Assembly: GCA_963843535.1 (NCBI GenBank) | Contig: CAWJKU010000003.1 | Coordinates: 1 to 64,000 of the forward strand | Source: CAVUNY01 sp963843535 | GTDB lineage: Bacteria; Chloroflexota; Anaerolineae; Anaerolineales; Anaerolineaceae | Direction of reading: 5' to 3' | Length of the DNA stretch: 64,000 nucleotides | In this document: positions 8,998 to 18,748 of the stretch, in pieces | Numbering within the stretch: the stretch's first letter is position 1 | How the letters are laid out: every line of letters starts with the position of its first letter | Translations under genes and position numbers: made by a program | Notes under the pieces: model-generated | Database searches by the model: none | Told to the model about the DNA's origin: nothing | Seen by the model: only the letters and a program-made list of their open reading frames with translations

Positions 8998-9231
8998 ATG
9001 AAAACCCAAGCCAAAGCAGAACTGCGCCTGATTTGCAAGCCCCACCACCAAGCCGAACAGCGCACCCGATGGGCTTATCAAATTCTATGGAAGTGGAGTA
9101 AAAGCCAGAAGGGAGAGAGCGCCAATGCGTCGAGCAGCCCTGTATGCGAGAGTATCAACCCGGAGACAGGAACAAGAGGCAACCATCGAGAGCCAGCTGG
9201 ATCAACTGGTGCGGTATGCCCAGGAACATGA
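8998..9231 (+). CDS. Small ORF upstream of and overlapping recombinase
   Basis: ATG at 8998 with AGGAAG eight bases upstream. The first ~40 residues are rich in Lys, Gln and Trp, and the rest overlaps the recombinase start in another frame. It may be a small accessory protein of the element, such as a directionality factor, or it may end earlier through a base error. No family is recognised. Confidence 0.3.
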   Translation: MKTQAKAELRLICKPHHQAEQRTRWAYQILWKWSKSQKGESANASSSPVCESINPETGTRGNHREPAGSTGAVCPGT

Positions 9232-10669
9232 ACTGGAAATTAACCCGGGGCATCAGTATATCGATCAGGCGGTGAGCGGGAAACGCTTAGCACGCCCCGG
9301 GCTGGACCAGCTGCGAGATGGGGTGGTGGCAGGAGAGTTCGAGATGGTGTTGTGTTTGAGCCCGGATCGACTGGCGCGCAACCTGGGAGCGCAGCAAGTG
9401 GTTTTGGATGAACTGGAGCGCTATCGGGTTGGGGTGATCTTTCTCAACCAGCCGCAACGAGAAGAGAGCCCGCAGGGCAAGCTCATGTTGGAAATCCAGG
9501 GCGCGTTTGCTGAGTATGAACGCACCTTGATTTGTGAACGGATGCGTCGCGGCCGTTTGTATCGTCTGCGCCAGGGGCAATCGGTGAGTAATCTGGCTCC
9601 TTTTGGGTATCGCTATCAACCCCCGGACCGCAGCCACGCCAATGCCTGGGTGGTGATCGAAGCGGAAGCGGCGCTTGTCCGCCAAATCTATCAGGAGTAC
9701 ACTATTGAACAGATCAGCCTGAGACAGTTGACGCATCGCCTCAATGATCAGCATATTCCTAGCCCGCGTGGCGGGCATTGGACTGAAACGACCGTGATGC
9801 GCGTGCTGCGGCAGGCCGCCTACAAAGGAACCGGCTACTACAACTGCCACCAATTGGACGATACCGCGGTGGGCAAGCCCCGGCGGCAAGGAACGGGTCT
9901 GTTACAGTTTCCGCGCTATCTGCCCCGTCCCATGACCGAATGGATTGGCTTTCCCGTACCCCCGATTATCGATGAAAGCCTCTGGCAAGCGGCTCAGGAA
10001 CGACGCAAAATGCAAGCTCAGTATGCCTCCCGCAACAGCCACCGTCCTTATTTGTTACGCAGCCTCTTGGTGTGCGGCATCTGTGGCTACACCTTGACCG
10101 CTCGCACCCAGAAAGGCGTGGTGACCTATTATTGCAAGCATGGCCGTGTGCACTGCCCTCCGAATGTCCCCCAGCATACTTGTTCCGTGCCTGCCAAGGA
10201 AGTGGAGACACTGATCTGGGACTCCCTGGCGCAATTACTGGACAACCCGCTCCAGATCCGCCAAGCCTGGGAAGCAGTCCAGAAAGCTCCGGAGCAGGCG
10301 GGAGAGCGGGAGCGGCTCCAACAACGCCAATCCGCTCTCGCTAAGCAGCGTCAGCGCCTGGTAGATGCTTACCAGGTGGATCTGATCACCCTTGAAGATC
10401 TGCGCCAGCGCCAGACACCTTTGGATCAGGAACTACAGCAACTGCATGCCCGTTTGACCAAGCTTTCTGAACCAAAAGCGGAGATCTCTTTGGAGATGTT
10501 TACTCACTCCATTCGTCTGGCTTTGACCAGTTGTGATTTCGATACCCGCCAGGAAGTGATCCGCTTGCTGATCGAGCGGATCATCGTGACTGAGGATGCT
10601 CTTACGGTTGAACATATTGTTCCAACTATGAATAATAGTCGTTTGCATGTCGTGGACCACGCAAAATGA
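9125..10669 (+). CDS. Large serine recombinase
   Basis: A complete 514-residue enzyme. The resolvase domain (1-150) has the catalytic serine at position 11 (YARVSTRRQE) and the SPDRLARN and GAFAEYERTLI motifs. The Recombinase domain (~160-270) follows. A zinc beta-ribbon (~315-350) has CGICGYTL and further cysteines. A coiled-coil region (~370-440) precedes the C-terminal tail. It would cut and rejoin DNA at two short att sites through a phosphoserine link. A GGGAGAG sequence precedes the ATG. The right direct repeat lies within the last codons, an arrangement seen in elements that integrate beside their own recombinase. Confidence 0.93.
   Translation: MRRAALYARVSTRRQEQEATIESQLDQLVRYAQEHELEINPGHQYIDQAVSGKRLARPGLDQLRDGVVAGEFEMVLCLSPDRLARNLGAQQVVLDELERYRVGVIFLNQPQREESPQGKLMLEIQGAFAEYERTLICERMRRGRLYRLRQGQSVSNLAPFGYRYQPPDRSHANAWVVIEAEAALVRQIYQEYTIEQISLRQLTHRLNDQHIPSPRGGHWTETTVMRVLRQAAYKGTGYYNCHQLDDTAVGKPRRQGTGLLQFPRYLPRPMTEWIGFPVPPIIDESLWQAAQERRKMQAQYASRNSHRPYLLRSLLVCGICGYTLTARTQKGVVTYYCKHGRVHCPPNVPQHTCSVPAKEVETLIWDSLAQLLDNPLQIRQAWEAVQKAPEQAGERERLQQRQSALAKQRQRLVDAYQVDLITLEDLRQRQTPLDQELQQLHARLTKLSEPKAEISLEMFTHSIRLALTSCDFDTRQEVIRLLIERIIVTEDALTVEHIVPTMNNSRLHVVDHAK
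10651..10663 (+). repeat. Right 13-bp direct repeat of recombinase element
   Basis: CGTGGACCACGCA, identical to the left copy. It lies in the last six codons of the recombinase gene, just before its stop at 10667-10669. Confidence 0.7.
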
Positions 10670-10675
10670 GCAACC

Positions 10676-10751
10676 GTCATTGCGAGCGCAGCGAAGCAAT
10701 CTATCGCACAGGATAGATTGCTTCGTCCCAAAAAACGGGCCTCGCAATGAC
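10676..10751. repeat. Palindromic intergenic repeat (REP/MITE-like)
   Basis: Outer arms GTCATTGCGAG and CTCGCAATGAC are perfect 11-bp inverted repeats. Inside them, GCGAAGCAATCTATC pairs with GATAGATTGCTTCG. Repeats with this GCGAAGCAATC core are widespread as dispersed palindromes in several bacterial phyla. It lies directly right of the recombinase element and may also act as a transcript end for the plus-strand gene. Confidence 0.75.
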
Positions 10752-10786
10752 AGATTCATCATATAAGATGCTTGATAAATTCTGAA

Positions 10787-11800
10787 TCAGAAAAATTTTC
10801 GGTAGAGATTGTAAGCAGCTTTACTTATTTGCAATAGAAGTGGATCGGGGACCCATGTATTGCGACCAAAGCAAACAAGTTTTCCACCAAACTTGGCCTT
10901 AAAATCACGCACACCATATTCTTCGTTTGGTTTACCCGCGCCGCCAAAATCATAAAATCGAAATCCGTTTTCAGCCCCCCATTTCAAAATATGCCACATT
11001 AATAATTCGCCGGGGACCTCATCAGAATAAGCACGATCGACACCTCCATACCAACCGTAAATAACGTCTTTGTGGAGAAGCTCCACTGATGCGGCAACAC
11101 AATTCGAACCGATGCGCGCCAGCCAGAATTTCACCATGCCCCGAGGTTGGAGGATATCAAATGCGGCTTCAAATAACGAATGATCTGCGAGGGGCACATG
11201 AGCAGCGTTATAGGTCCTGGCTACCAGGTCATACCATTCGGTTATTTTTTTCCGGTCGCCAACCTCTTCAACGGTAACCGTCCCTTTGCGCAGTCCTTTG
11301 CGGATGTGTTTTCGAGTTCGAGAGCCAATATTTTGCAAGATTGCTTCCGGTGAGCAATCCAGGTCTATCAAATAATCGAGATGCTCTTCATACACAAAAT
11401 TAAATTTTTCGAACACTGGCTGAATGAAGCTGGTATCAGAAAGATTACGCAGCTCGGTAAAAAGGACTTCTTTGCCCGCGTTTTGGGTATATAGGCCCAG
11501 GAGGAATACCAATGCATCTTTTCCTGCCTGGTCAGGAGTGCACAACACACCTCCGAAAGCGATTGCGCGTGATGTCAGATGGTGCAAAAGGTTATCTTTT
11601 AAGGTGACTACAACAGGCGGAAGAAGAGCCAGGATTTTCCCGTTGTCGCCAACGCACACCCACAATTTAGGCCGATATCCTTTAACTCGGTCGAAGACTT
11701 GAAACATTTCTGGCGTATGGAAGATGGTGCTATGCGGTTGTTGGTCAACAAATTCCCGCCAGCAATTATCATCCAGTGAATTTACGATAGCCAGGCTCAT
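10787..11800 (-). CDS. FemAB-like acyltransferase (GNAT fold)
   Basis: An intact 337-residue protein with two GNAT-like halves. The second (~165-315) has the FemAB/acetyltransferase-6 pattern: GSRTRKHIRKGLRKG, GELLMWHILKWGAENGFRFYDFGG and GVRDFKAKFGG. Relatives in exopolysaccharide and PEP-CTERM loci transfer acyl or aminoacyl groups, and others (FemX) act on peptidoglycan. In this locus a role in decorating a polysaccharide or its carrier is likely. The acceptor is unknown. Confidence 0.8.
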   Translation of the reverse strand: MSLAIVNSLDDNCWREFVDQQPHSTIFHTPEMFQVFDRVKGYRPKLWVCVGDNGKILALLPPVVVTLKDNLLHHLTSRAIAFGGVLCTPDQAGKDALVFLLGLYTQNAGKEVLFTELRNLSDTSFIQPVFEKFNFVYEEHLDYLIDLDCSPEAILQNIGSRTRKHIRKGLRKGTVTVEEVGDRKKITEWYDLVARTYNAAHVPLADHSLFEAAFDILQPRGMVKFWLARIGSNCVAASVELLHKDVIYGWYGGVDRAYSDEVPGELLMWHILKWGAENGFRFYDFGGAGKPNEEYGVRDFKAKFGGKLVCFGRNTWVPDPLLLQISKAAYNLYRKFF

Positions 11801-11826
11801 TATTCTTACGTGATGTTATGTGATAA

Positions 11827-13082
11827 TTAAATTTTCGGGAGGGATTTTGCTATCTGGCTGGCCGGCTGATATCCTCTACTCAAATCATCAACCAGTGCCG
11901 CATATTCAGAGCTAACTTTCGCCCAGTTATACTGCTGATTGAACTTTTGACAACCGCAGGCGAGTTCCGATAATCGTTCCGGGTTATTATAAAGAGCAAG
12001 AATACAGCGAACAAGATCGTCCAGATTGTCTGGCTCAAAAAACTCGGTCATTGTATCTTTAAAGTAAGCATGGATCGCAGAAGTACGTGCCGCAATAGCC
12101 GGCATACCCAGGGCGGCATATTCCATTAATTTTGTCGGCAGCAACCCATCCGTAAAAATATCATTTCGGTAGGGCACAATACCCAGGTGGCAAGATCGAA
12201 TCAGATCGGGTAGTTTTTCAGCAAGCTGGAGTTTTACGAACGTAACGTACTCATTCAACCGAAGATCTTCGACCATCTCTTTCAGATGGGGTAAATAATC
12301 TCCAAATCCGACCAGAGTTAAATGAATCCCTGGAATATCAAACCGCACCCGGTCAACCGCTTTGATCGCCAAATCCAATCCATACCTCTCCACTAAGGTG
12401 CCGTGATAGATAAGCCGGAAGCTGTCTTTTACATGTGTGTAATTGTCGAGGTCTGTTCCGATGGATGGAATATGGCTTTCATCGGCTACATTCATCACCA
12501 CGCTGCATTTCTTCTCTGGCACACCCCGGCGGATCAATGCCTGCCGCCAATGCTCACTGACTGTGATTACATGGTCCGCGAACCTGCATGCCAGGCGTTC
12601 TTGTAAGCGGATCAGCCTGGCTGTCAGCGATTTGCTATTCCCATAGCGTCCGGCATAGAATTCAGGCATCAGATCGTGCAGGTCAAGGATGATCGGCACT
12701 CCCATCAGTTTTGGGATCATGGTGCAAAAGACCAGGAAATCAGGCAGGTTATGCACCTGGATGGTTCGTATAGTGTTTTTGAAGATGCAGCCGGGTCACC
12801 CGAATGGCTGCGGAAAGAAAAAAGGAAAGATATTCTAGAATTTTCGCAGGTAATGGGCTGCCATTCGAGTGTTTAATTGGGAGTAGATCCTTCTCACGAT
12901 AGATCTTTACACCCTTATATTCATCTACTGCAGGTTCTCCTTGCAGTGCGGAAGCAGATTACATCCACTTCGTAACCATTCCTTACTAAGGCTTCTGCTT
13001 CTCGTTGAACGCGGGTTTCACCTAAAGGATATATGGCATATACAACCATGCAATGGCGCCGGACTGGTGTTCTTTTAGACAT
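11827..13082 (-). CDS. GT4-family glycosyltransferase (two frameshifts)
   Basis: The C-terminal 310 residues are in one frame (12756 down to 11827): LIYHGTLVERYGLDLAIKAV, LVGFGDYLPHL and the acidic GT4 region around LPTKLMEYAALGMPAI. The N-terminal Rossmann half is recovered upstream in two other frames, from an ATG at 13082 (VVYAIYPLGETRVQREAEAL) through YKGVKIYREKDLL, with breaks near 12970 and 12800. The restored length is about 415 residues, normal for GT4. It adds a sugar from a nucleotide donor to a lipid-linked repeat unit on the cytoplasmic side. The sugar is not predictable. Confidence 0.8.
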
Positions 13083-13134
13083 TATTATTTTTAATTTCCG
13101 TCAGTCTGTTCGTTATAGGGCTTAGGTAAAATGA

Positions 13135-15145
13135 TTATCGGCGTAAAATCGGGAAGTATTGATTCTTCCCATTAACGATCAACGTGGCTCGGAGGGTGAA
13201 CTGCCCGGCAGGCCCGGCATCCAAAATGGCCGTATTGGTGATGCCATCCGGAGTGGCCCGGGTAACTTTCGCGTCGTACCAGATGTCGACCTGGCTCACA
13301 TCGAGCATCGGTCCGGTCCACTTGAGCGTTGGGGCCTGGCTGGCGTCAACCGACCCTGCTGAAGCATGCAGACTGCCCGGAACATAACTTAAGCCCGAAG
13401 GGATTACATCGTTGACAGTGAGGGTATCTGCCAGGGCAGCACCGGTACGCACCAGGTGGATGGTATAGGTAACGGTTTCTCCTTCGAGAGCGTTTGATGT
13501 ACTGATGACTTTTCTGGATTGGGAAAAATTCGGCGCCAGATCCTGGTAGAGCCCGGTGCGCTGCAGATCGTGTCGCGGCATAGGCCAGGGTAAATGGGAA
13601 GGGGCGGCCGCCCCTGGAGTATCCCATACATACAGCCGGCCGTCATAAGTTGCCGCGGCGATCTCGATCAATCCGTCACCATCCAGGTCACCGAGTGCTG
13701 GACTGTTCGATATCCCTTCAGAGTTCGATATCAACAACGGTGATCCCGCCTTCGGTATTCCCGTGTGATCCAGGATATACACCCCCACCTGCTGGGATTG
13801 TAACCAAATTAACAGCAAACGTTCCGAAGACCACCTCATTCCAACCGTCGCCATCCACATCGCCGATCACCGCCTCACTGGAGTGAGTTTCCTTGCCCTG
13901 AGCATAGTTATAAGCCCACAGCACCTGTTTAGCTGCTGTGTATGCCCGTATCCAGCCGTCCTGGGTGGCAAGGACAATTTCAGGTTTTCCATCCCCGGTC
14001 AGGTCTCCAATCGACGGCGCCTCAATCATTTTCGTGGTATTGGCGCTCACAAAACTTGTCCCTTCGGCTGGCAGCTCCCAACCAGGAAAACGAGTGGCAT
14101 CAGGACTATAGACGAGCAGATCGGTAGCAAAGTAGTTAACGACGGTACTCCAATGTGTGCGGTGACCGGAAATGATATATTCCAGATGGCCATCCTGATC
14201 CAGATCTGCCAGAGCAGGTGTTGAGCGAGGAAATTCGATCTTATCAGCATAATAGGGAGAATTATCGTATGGATAACGCACATCACGAGGCCAACCGCTC
14301 AGGTTTTTTCCTAGCCGATCAAAGGCAAACAAGACGTGATAGTCGCGCCCGGTTACAATATCCGGGTAAGTGTCGCCATCCAGATCTCCCACTGCCATCT
14401 GGCCAATGATGGCCACATTTTGATCATCTTCATTCGGCCAGCTGCCGGGTGCAAGTGTGCCATTACTTTTCCATACATACAGGTTTGGCACAACTCGGGA
14501 AGGATCGCTCGTGGTGAGATCTTTATTGTTTGTGGCTGCGACCACCTCCAGGTTGGAATCTTTGTCAAGGTCGGCGAAAATAATTGATGAAACATTACAA
14601 TACTGATCGGTTCGGGCGCAAGCAGTGGTTTGCGGCCACCCGTTCAACAATTGACCGTTGGATTGCCAGATAGCTATTTTAGGGGCCCCGCCCATCGTGG
14701 GTAAATCCAAGCCGGCGGCGATTTCCAGCTTGCCGTCGTGATTCAAATCCCCCAACGCTAGCCGGCCTCGGATTTGCCAGCCAGGATTCTTAAGCGGATT
14801 CCAACCCGGCAGCAGCTGTCCAGAAGCGTTCCAGGCATAAATATTCCCTTTGTACGTGGGTAAAAGCAGCTCATTGCTGCCGTCATTGTTAATATCGGCG
14901 ATCGTCACGCTGGCTCTTTCCGTCCACTCGTCGTAAATAATTGGGAAAGGAGGATGAATTGGGTAATTGTCAACCAGCGCTGTTTTAAGTGGATCATTGC
15001 TTAATTTGCTTCGTACATAAATCGACTGCTCGGTGCCATCCAAGGAATTGGCAAGAGTACTTAGCATCGGACTGTTAGTGAAGAAGTTGATGAAGGTGAG
15101 AATAACTAATAGGAATACAAGCAAGAACGATTTCATGGATTTCAT
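13135..15145 (-). CDS. Secreted FG-GAP/integrin-like repeat protein with DUF11-like domain (one frameshift)
   Basis: After a signal segment (residues 1-27) come at least seven FG-GAP repeats, each with a calcium-type loop such as DINNDGSNE, DLNHDGKLE, DLDKDSNLE, DLDGDTYPD, DLTGDGKPE, DVDGDGWNE and DLDGDGLIE. They suggest a beta-propeller of the integrin-alpha type. The last ~130 residues (EGETVTYTIHLVRTG, VNDVIPSGLSYVPG) are a DUF11-like conserved repeat domain. A break in the GGGGGTG run near 13785 splits it. The restored length is about 670 residues. It is probably a cell-surface or secreted adhesive protein made with the exopolysaccharide genes. Confidence 0.8.
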
Positions 15146-15335
15146 TTCTTATGTCCATGTTTTCACGTTTAGCAACTGATGAGGTGGGAAGTGTACTTAC
15201 CCAATTATACAAGGAACCCGAGAGAAACAACCGACGAAATTGTTAGGCATGGGTAGGTCTGGATATCCACGAACCATACGGCTTTCTGCCTTAATCAGTA
15301 CACCATTTGAAATGATCGACCTGCCCTATAAAGAA

Positions 15336-16529
15336 TCATCCCCTCACTCTGGCTGTTTTACCAACAAAGAGCGCAGAAAGTTTCGATGACATGTTCGTAA
15401 TCGGTTTTGATAATAAGGAACAAAGATAATATATCACCACGATATATATTCCACACAGAATTATGGTAATTACTGGGTGGAATGAAGTTTTAAAAATGGG
15501 CCCAATTAAAAACATCATCAAGGGATAATGAATAAGATACATGAAATAGGATTGTTTTGACACGGAAATTAACGGGTTGTTTACCGCAGGGAAAACCCTG
15601 CGCAAAGCCCAGCCCCCATTGAGGAAGATCAAGAAGATGCCAATAGAGGTGATGGGATCGTTAAATACTTTTCCATTCGGGATGTAATCCCGTACGAGTA
15701 TGGAACAAAAAATGAAAACCGCGCCAATAACAAAAGGAAGGATACCAAGCAGTAGGCGTAATTTTCCGGTATGATTAACAGCTAGATATGCCAGGAGCAT
15801 GCCCATCACAAACTGAACTGTCCAGGACAGGAATAAATCACTTGCGTGTGACCCTGTCATACCGAATGCGAAAGCGACGATCAAAGAAGTATATGAGATG
15901 AATGTAGATAACAGAAGCAGCTTGACCGGTCCCCATTTTTTTAAGATGCTCAAGAGAACCGGGAAGATGAGATACAGGCCAACAATCACCGGCATAAACC
16001 ATAAGGGTGGATTCCAGGCCCAACTCGGCGGATAAAAGTTACGGGTAAAAGTTAGCAGGGCAAGCAACGAAGGCCATGAAAATTGTAAATTTTCGTTTGC
16101 ATAGAGAACAGATCCGAGTAAACCGAGTAAGATGACTAGAATGATGCTAAGGTAATACGGAAAAATGGTTTTAGTGATTCTGCGCCACATCCATGCTTTC
16201 CAGCTCAAGCTGGTATTGAGATGTTTAAAATACCCTAATGTCAGGCCAAAGCCGCTAAGAATGATGAAGAGGTGCACAATTGGACCGATGGCAAAATCGA
16301 GAGTTGAGGTTAGCGTACTAAACAGATCATGGGTATCCGTAGTTAATTTTTGTTGGGAAAAAAAAGTCAGCCAATTCCCGAAGATAACGCTGATAATCGC
16401 AATTCCCTTGAGCATATCCACCCAGGAAAGATCTTTAGTGATATCTTTAATGCCTCCGGCAATGCTGGATTCCCCTGGTAAATTCCCGGACCTCTTGACC
16501 ATAGAGCTATCATTGATAATCGGCATCAT
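15336..16529 (-). CDS. Membrane acyltransferase-3 (OafA-like)
   Basis: About 397 residues with ten or so membrane helices. The N-terminal signature (WVDMLKGIAIISVIFGN, then a FGLTLGYF segment) and the late SKQSYFMYLIHYPLM stretch are typical of acyltransferase-3. These enzymes move acetyl or other acyl groups onto exported sugars. AGGAGGAGG lies eight bases before the ATG at 16529 and fixes this start over an upstream TTG. The start lies 21 bases past the end of the deacetylase gene, so the two are probably co-translated. It may O-acetylate the polysaccharide. Confidence 0.85.
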   Translation of the reverse strand: MMPIINDSSMVKRSGNLPGESSIAGGIKDITKDLSWVDMLKGIAIISVIFGNWLTFFSQQKLTTDTHDLFSTLTSTLDFAIGPIVHLFIILSGFGLTLGYFKHLNTSLSWKAWMWRRITKTIFPYYLSIILVILLGLLGSVLYANENLQFSWPSLLALLTFTRNFYPPSWAWNPPLWFMPVIVGLYLIFPVLLSILKKWGPVKLLLLSTFISYTSLIVAFAFGMTGSHASDLFLSWTVQFVMGMLLAYLAVNHTGKLRLLLGILPFVIGAVFIFCSILVRDYIPNGKVFNDPITSIGIFLIFLNGGWALRRVFPAVNNPLISVSKQSYFMYLIHYPLMMFLIGPIFKTSFHPVITIILCGIYIVVIYYLCSLLSKPITNMSSKLSALFVGKTARVRG

Positions 16530-16549
16530 TTTAGAAACCTCCTCCTTGG

Positions 16550-17477
16550 CTACCAAAGTCTCGAATCACCCATCGGATTTTCGAGCGTATTAATATATTC
16601 ACTGCAAGTTTGGAATTTTACTTCAGCGAAAGAAGCCATATATTTAAACAACTGGCGTGTAGCCTGGAATAATTGTTCTCCACCCGTACGGAAGAAAATC
16701 CTCCGAAACTGAAATCCATGAGTACGGATCGAGGTGATCCATGATTGATTGGTAGTGACCGGCAGTTGTTTTCTTTTTATAGCCATTACGTCCGTCGGAT
16801 GCGACAGGTAAACAATTGGCTTACCCGTCCGCCTCGACTCATCGTACAGCAAACGGAAAAATATCTTCATGAACTTAAGACCGAACACATTCAATGAGCC
16901 AGAGATCAATGGAAGCGCCATTGCAGAGACTGGTAATTCCCAAATCGGGAGCTCGCCTCGCCGGTATGCATTGTGCTGACTTGGATGGTAAGGAAGACGG
17001 GGTGCAGTCAACCAACCTGGATTAATCAAATTAGAACTGAGAAAATCCAATCGCTGTGAGCAAACAGAGCTATCAGACTTATAACCGCGCTCGCCTAACA
17101 ACCGCAGCGTAAGCGCAGATGTCTTGACGCGGGGGCTGCGGAATGCCCGAACCTGCCTACCAGTAACTTTTTCTAATTTTTGGAAGGCTTCATTTATGTA
17201 ATTCCGCACCAAATCTTCCGGCATCCGGTCGTAATCCTCTTCATCCGTATGCGTCAGCCCATGGCAACCAATTTCCTGGTTTAATGTTTTGATTCGTTTG
17301 ATCTGATCGGGATATTCGTGGCAATAATTGGCCGTGAAGAAGAATGTCGACCGGATGCCGAGACTCTTCGCAGAGGTCTACTACTCTCGTGAGCGCCTTT
17401 TGGCGGTCCTCAAAACTCGCCCAGCGGTCGGGATCCACATCCCAGGTGATTAGTATCGGCACCGGATTATGCACCAC
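16550..17477 (-). CDS. Polysaccharide deacetylase, NodB-like (one frameshift)
   Basis: The N-terminal frame (GTG at 17477) gives the beta-barrel opening ITWDVDPDRWASFEDRQKAL, which carries the catalytic-site aspartates. The second frame resumes with a CHGLTHTDEEDYDRM segment, whose H-x(3)-H pattern is the metal site, and continues to 16550. The break is near 17335. An AFRSPRVKTS motif 3 and a late LSHPTD motif 5 are present. The restored length is about 308 residues. It removes N-acetyl groups from a hexosamine polymer or precursor, and pairs with acylating enzymes in this locus. Confidence 0.82.
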
Positions 17478-17536
17478 AAGCTACCTTTTTTCTGGACAAC
17501 GGATGTCTGTAGTCGATTTTCACTCACGGCCTTGGG

Positions 17537-18520
17537 TTAGCCCAAAGAGGAATTCTCAACGGGTGTCCTGATTCCATGAATGGATTTCCCAATTACCAGG
17601 CGCCCCAATTGCCTCATCTGTGCTTTATGAATATATTGAATCACGGAAGGGCTGGATAGCCGTTTGCGGCGTTCCAGCCCGGCTCTAAAAAAAGCAACGA
17701 TCATAGCCAATCCACCGATCACAAAGGGGCGTTCCGCCATACATTTGATTCCTCGAGCGACCATAAATAGAGGATGATAGCCAATGCTGTAGGCCCCATA
17801 ACCTTGCTCGCTGAAGCTTTTCAATAAGCCGGTTGCCATGCCTGTAAAGCGGTAATGATACACTTTGAAATCAAAAAAACTCTGCACCCTCCAACCCAAT
17901 GAAAGGGCAGTCCATTCATCGATTCCATCCCATCCCATTGCCGGTACCAATCCACCAATCGCATTAAAACAAGCCCAGCGGTACATTTTTATACACCCGC
18001 GAACTTCATCACTATATGTGTACAAAGACCAATTCTTTCCATCCGGTTTTTCGTAAAGCGCTCCGCCAGCAATACCTAACCTGGCATCATTTTCAAACTC
18101 ATGTAATAAGGATTCAAAATAGGTGGGTTCAAAGGATACGTCCCCGTCTAATTTAGCAATAAAATCGTAATCCTCTATGAGTGTTTCAAAACCGGCATAA
18201 AAAGCTTCCACGACACCCTTTCCGCGCTTACGCACTGCATCGCCCGGACGGTTTACAAGCCTGATCCATGCATACTGCTCAGCATATTTGTTGACAATCG
18301 TCTCTGTCTCATCTTGCGAGCCATCATTGACTATAACCCAGGCAGTAGGCTTGATTGTCTGATGGATCATTGAGTCAATGGTCAATTTAATAAAATCAGC
18401 TTCATTTTTAACAGGTGATATGACGACATACCTTTTGCCGACATCTTCCTCGCTTTTAGCCTTCGAACCATCTTCGACGTGCATGAATCTCCCTTCTGCC
18501 CTATCCCTGTTTATTGTCAT
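17537..18520 (-). CDS. GT2-family glycosyltransferase
   Basis: Intact, 327 residues. The GT-A fold shows VVISPVKNEADFIKLTIDSM at the N terminus, the VNDGSQDET donor loop and the DFIAKLDGDV metal-binding acidic motif, followed by a WDGIDEWTALSLGWRV acceptor region (ED-like). AGGTAGGG lies just upstream of the ATG at 18520. It is inverting and uses a nucleotide sugar. No membrane helices are seen apart from a short C-terminal hydrophobic stretch, so it probably works at the inner face on lipid-linked intermediates. Confidence 0.87.
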   Translation of the reverse strand: MTINRDRAEGRFMHVEDGSKAKSEEDVGKRYVVISPVKNEADFIKLTIDSMIHQTIKPTAWVIVNDGSQDETETIVNKYAEQYAWIRLVNRPGDAVRKRGKGVVEAFYAGFETLIEDYDFIAKLDGDVSFEPTYFESLLHEFENDARLGIAGGALYEKPDGKNWSLYTYSDEVRGCIKMYRWACFNAIGGLVPAMGWDGIDEWTALSLGWRVQSFFDFKVYHYRFTGMATGLLKSFSEQGYGAYSIGYHPLFMVARGIKCMAERPFVIGGLAMIVAFFRAGLERRKRLSSPSVIQYIHKAQMRQLGRLVIGKSIHGIRTPVENSSLG

Positions 18521-18748
18521 TTTCCCTACCTGTCATCCTGAGCTATATCCCTGTGCAGGATGCACGACCCGTCCAGCCTGGTAGCGATACAGTTTACAGC
18601 CCGCAACAAATAAGTTGGTGCTATGAAGTATTTGCCGTCGCTACTGATGTTAGAAAAAATCCCAAACCAGGAATTGATGGGGGACCTTTTTTAGTAATCT
18701 ATAACGCATGACCTACCATTCTCTCTCCTGGGATAATTATCTTCCGAG
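18521..18748. other. Intergenic gap inside the locus
   Basis: A 228-bp gap holds no convincing gene. It contains CTGTCATCCTGAGC near 18532, like one arm of dispersed palindromic repeats, but I find no matching second arm. A promoter for the GT2 gene could lie here. Confidence 0.3.

Larger units (their letters stand above)
8849..10663 (+). mobile_element. Compact serine-recombinase element
   Basis: About 1.8 kb bounded by identical 13-bp direct repeats and carrying little besides a large serine recombinase. Just inside the ends there is also an inverted relation: ACAAACGACTAT at 8871-8882 faces ATAGTCGTTTG at 10635-10645. The GC-rich recombinase gene is on the plus strand, against the direction of the whole locus, and sits in the gap between the GNAT and FemAB genes without breaking either. 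The layout fits a minimal site-specific integrative element. Confidence 0.6.

Noticed and set aside
9287..9889. Minus-strand open frame inside the serine recombinase
   Set aside because: Antisense shadow; the recombinase catalytic domain lies on the plus strand.
18514..18711. Plus-strand small gene between GT2 and GT4
   Set aside because: Opposes the whole operon, has no start signal, and shows no family features.
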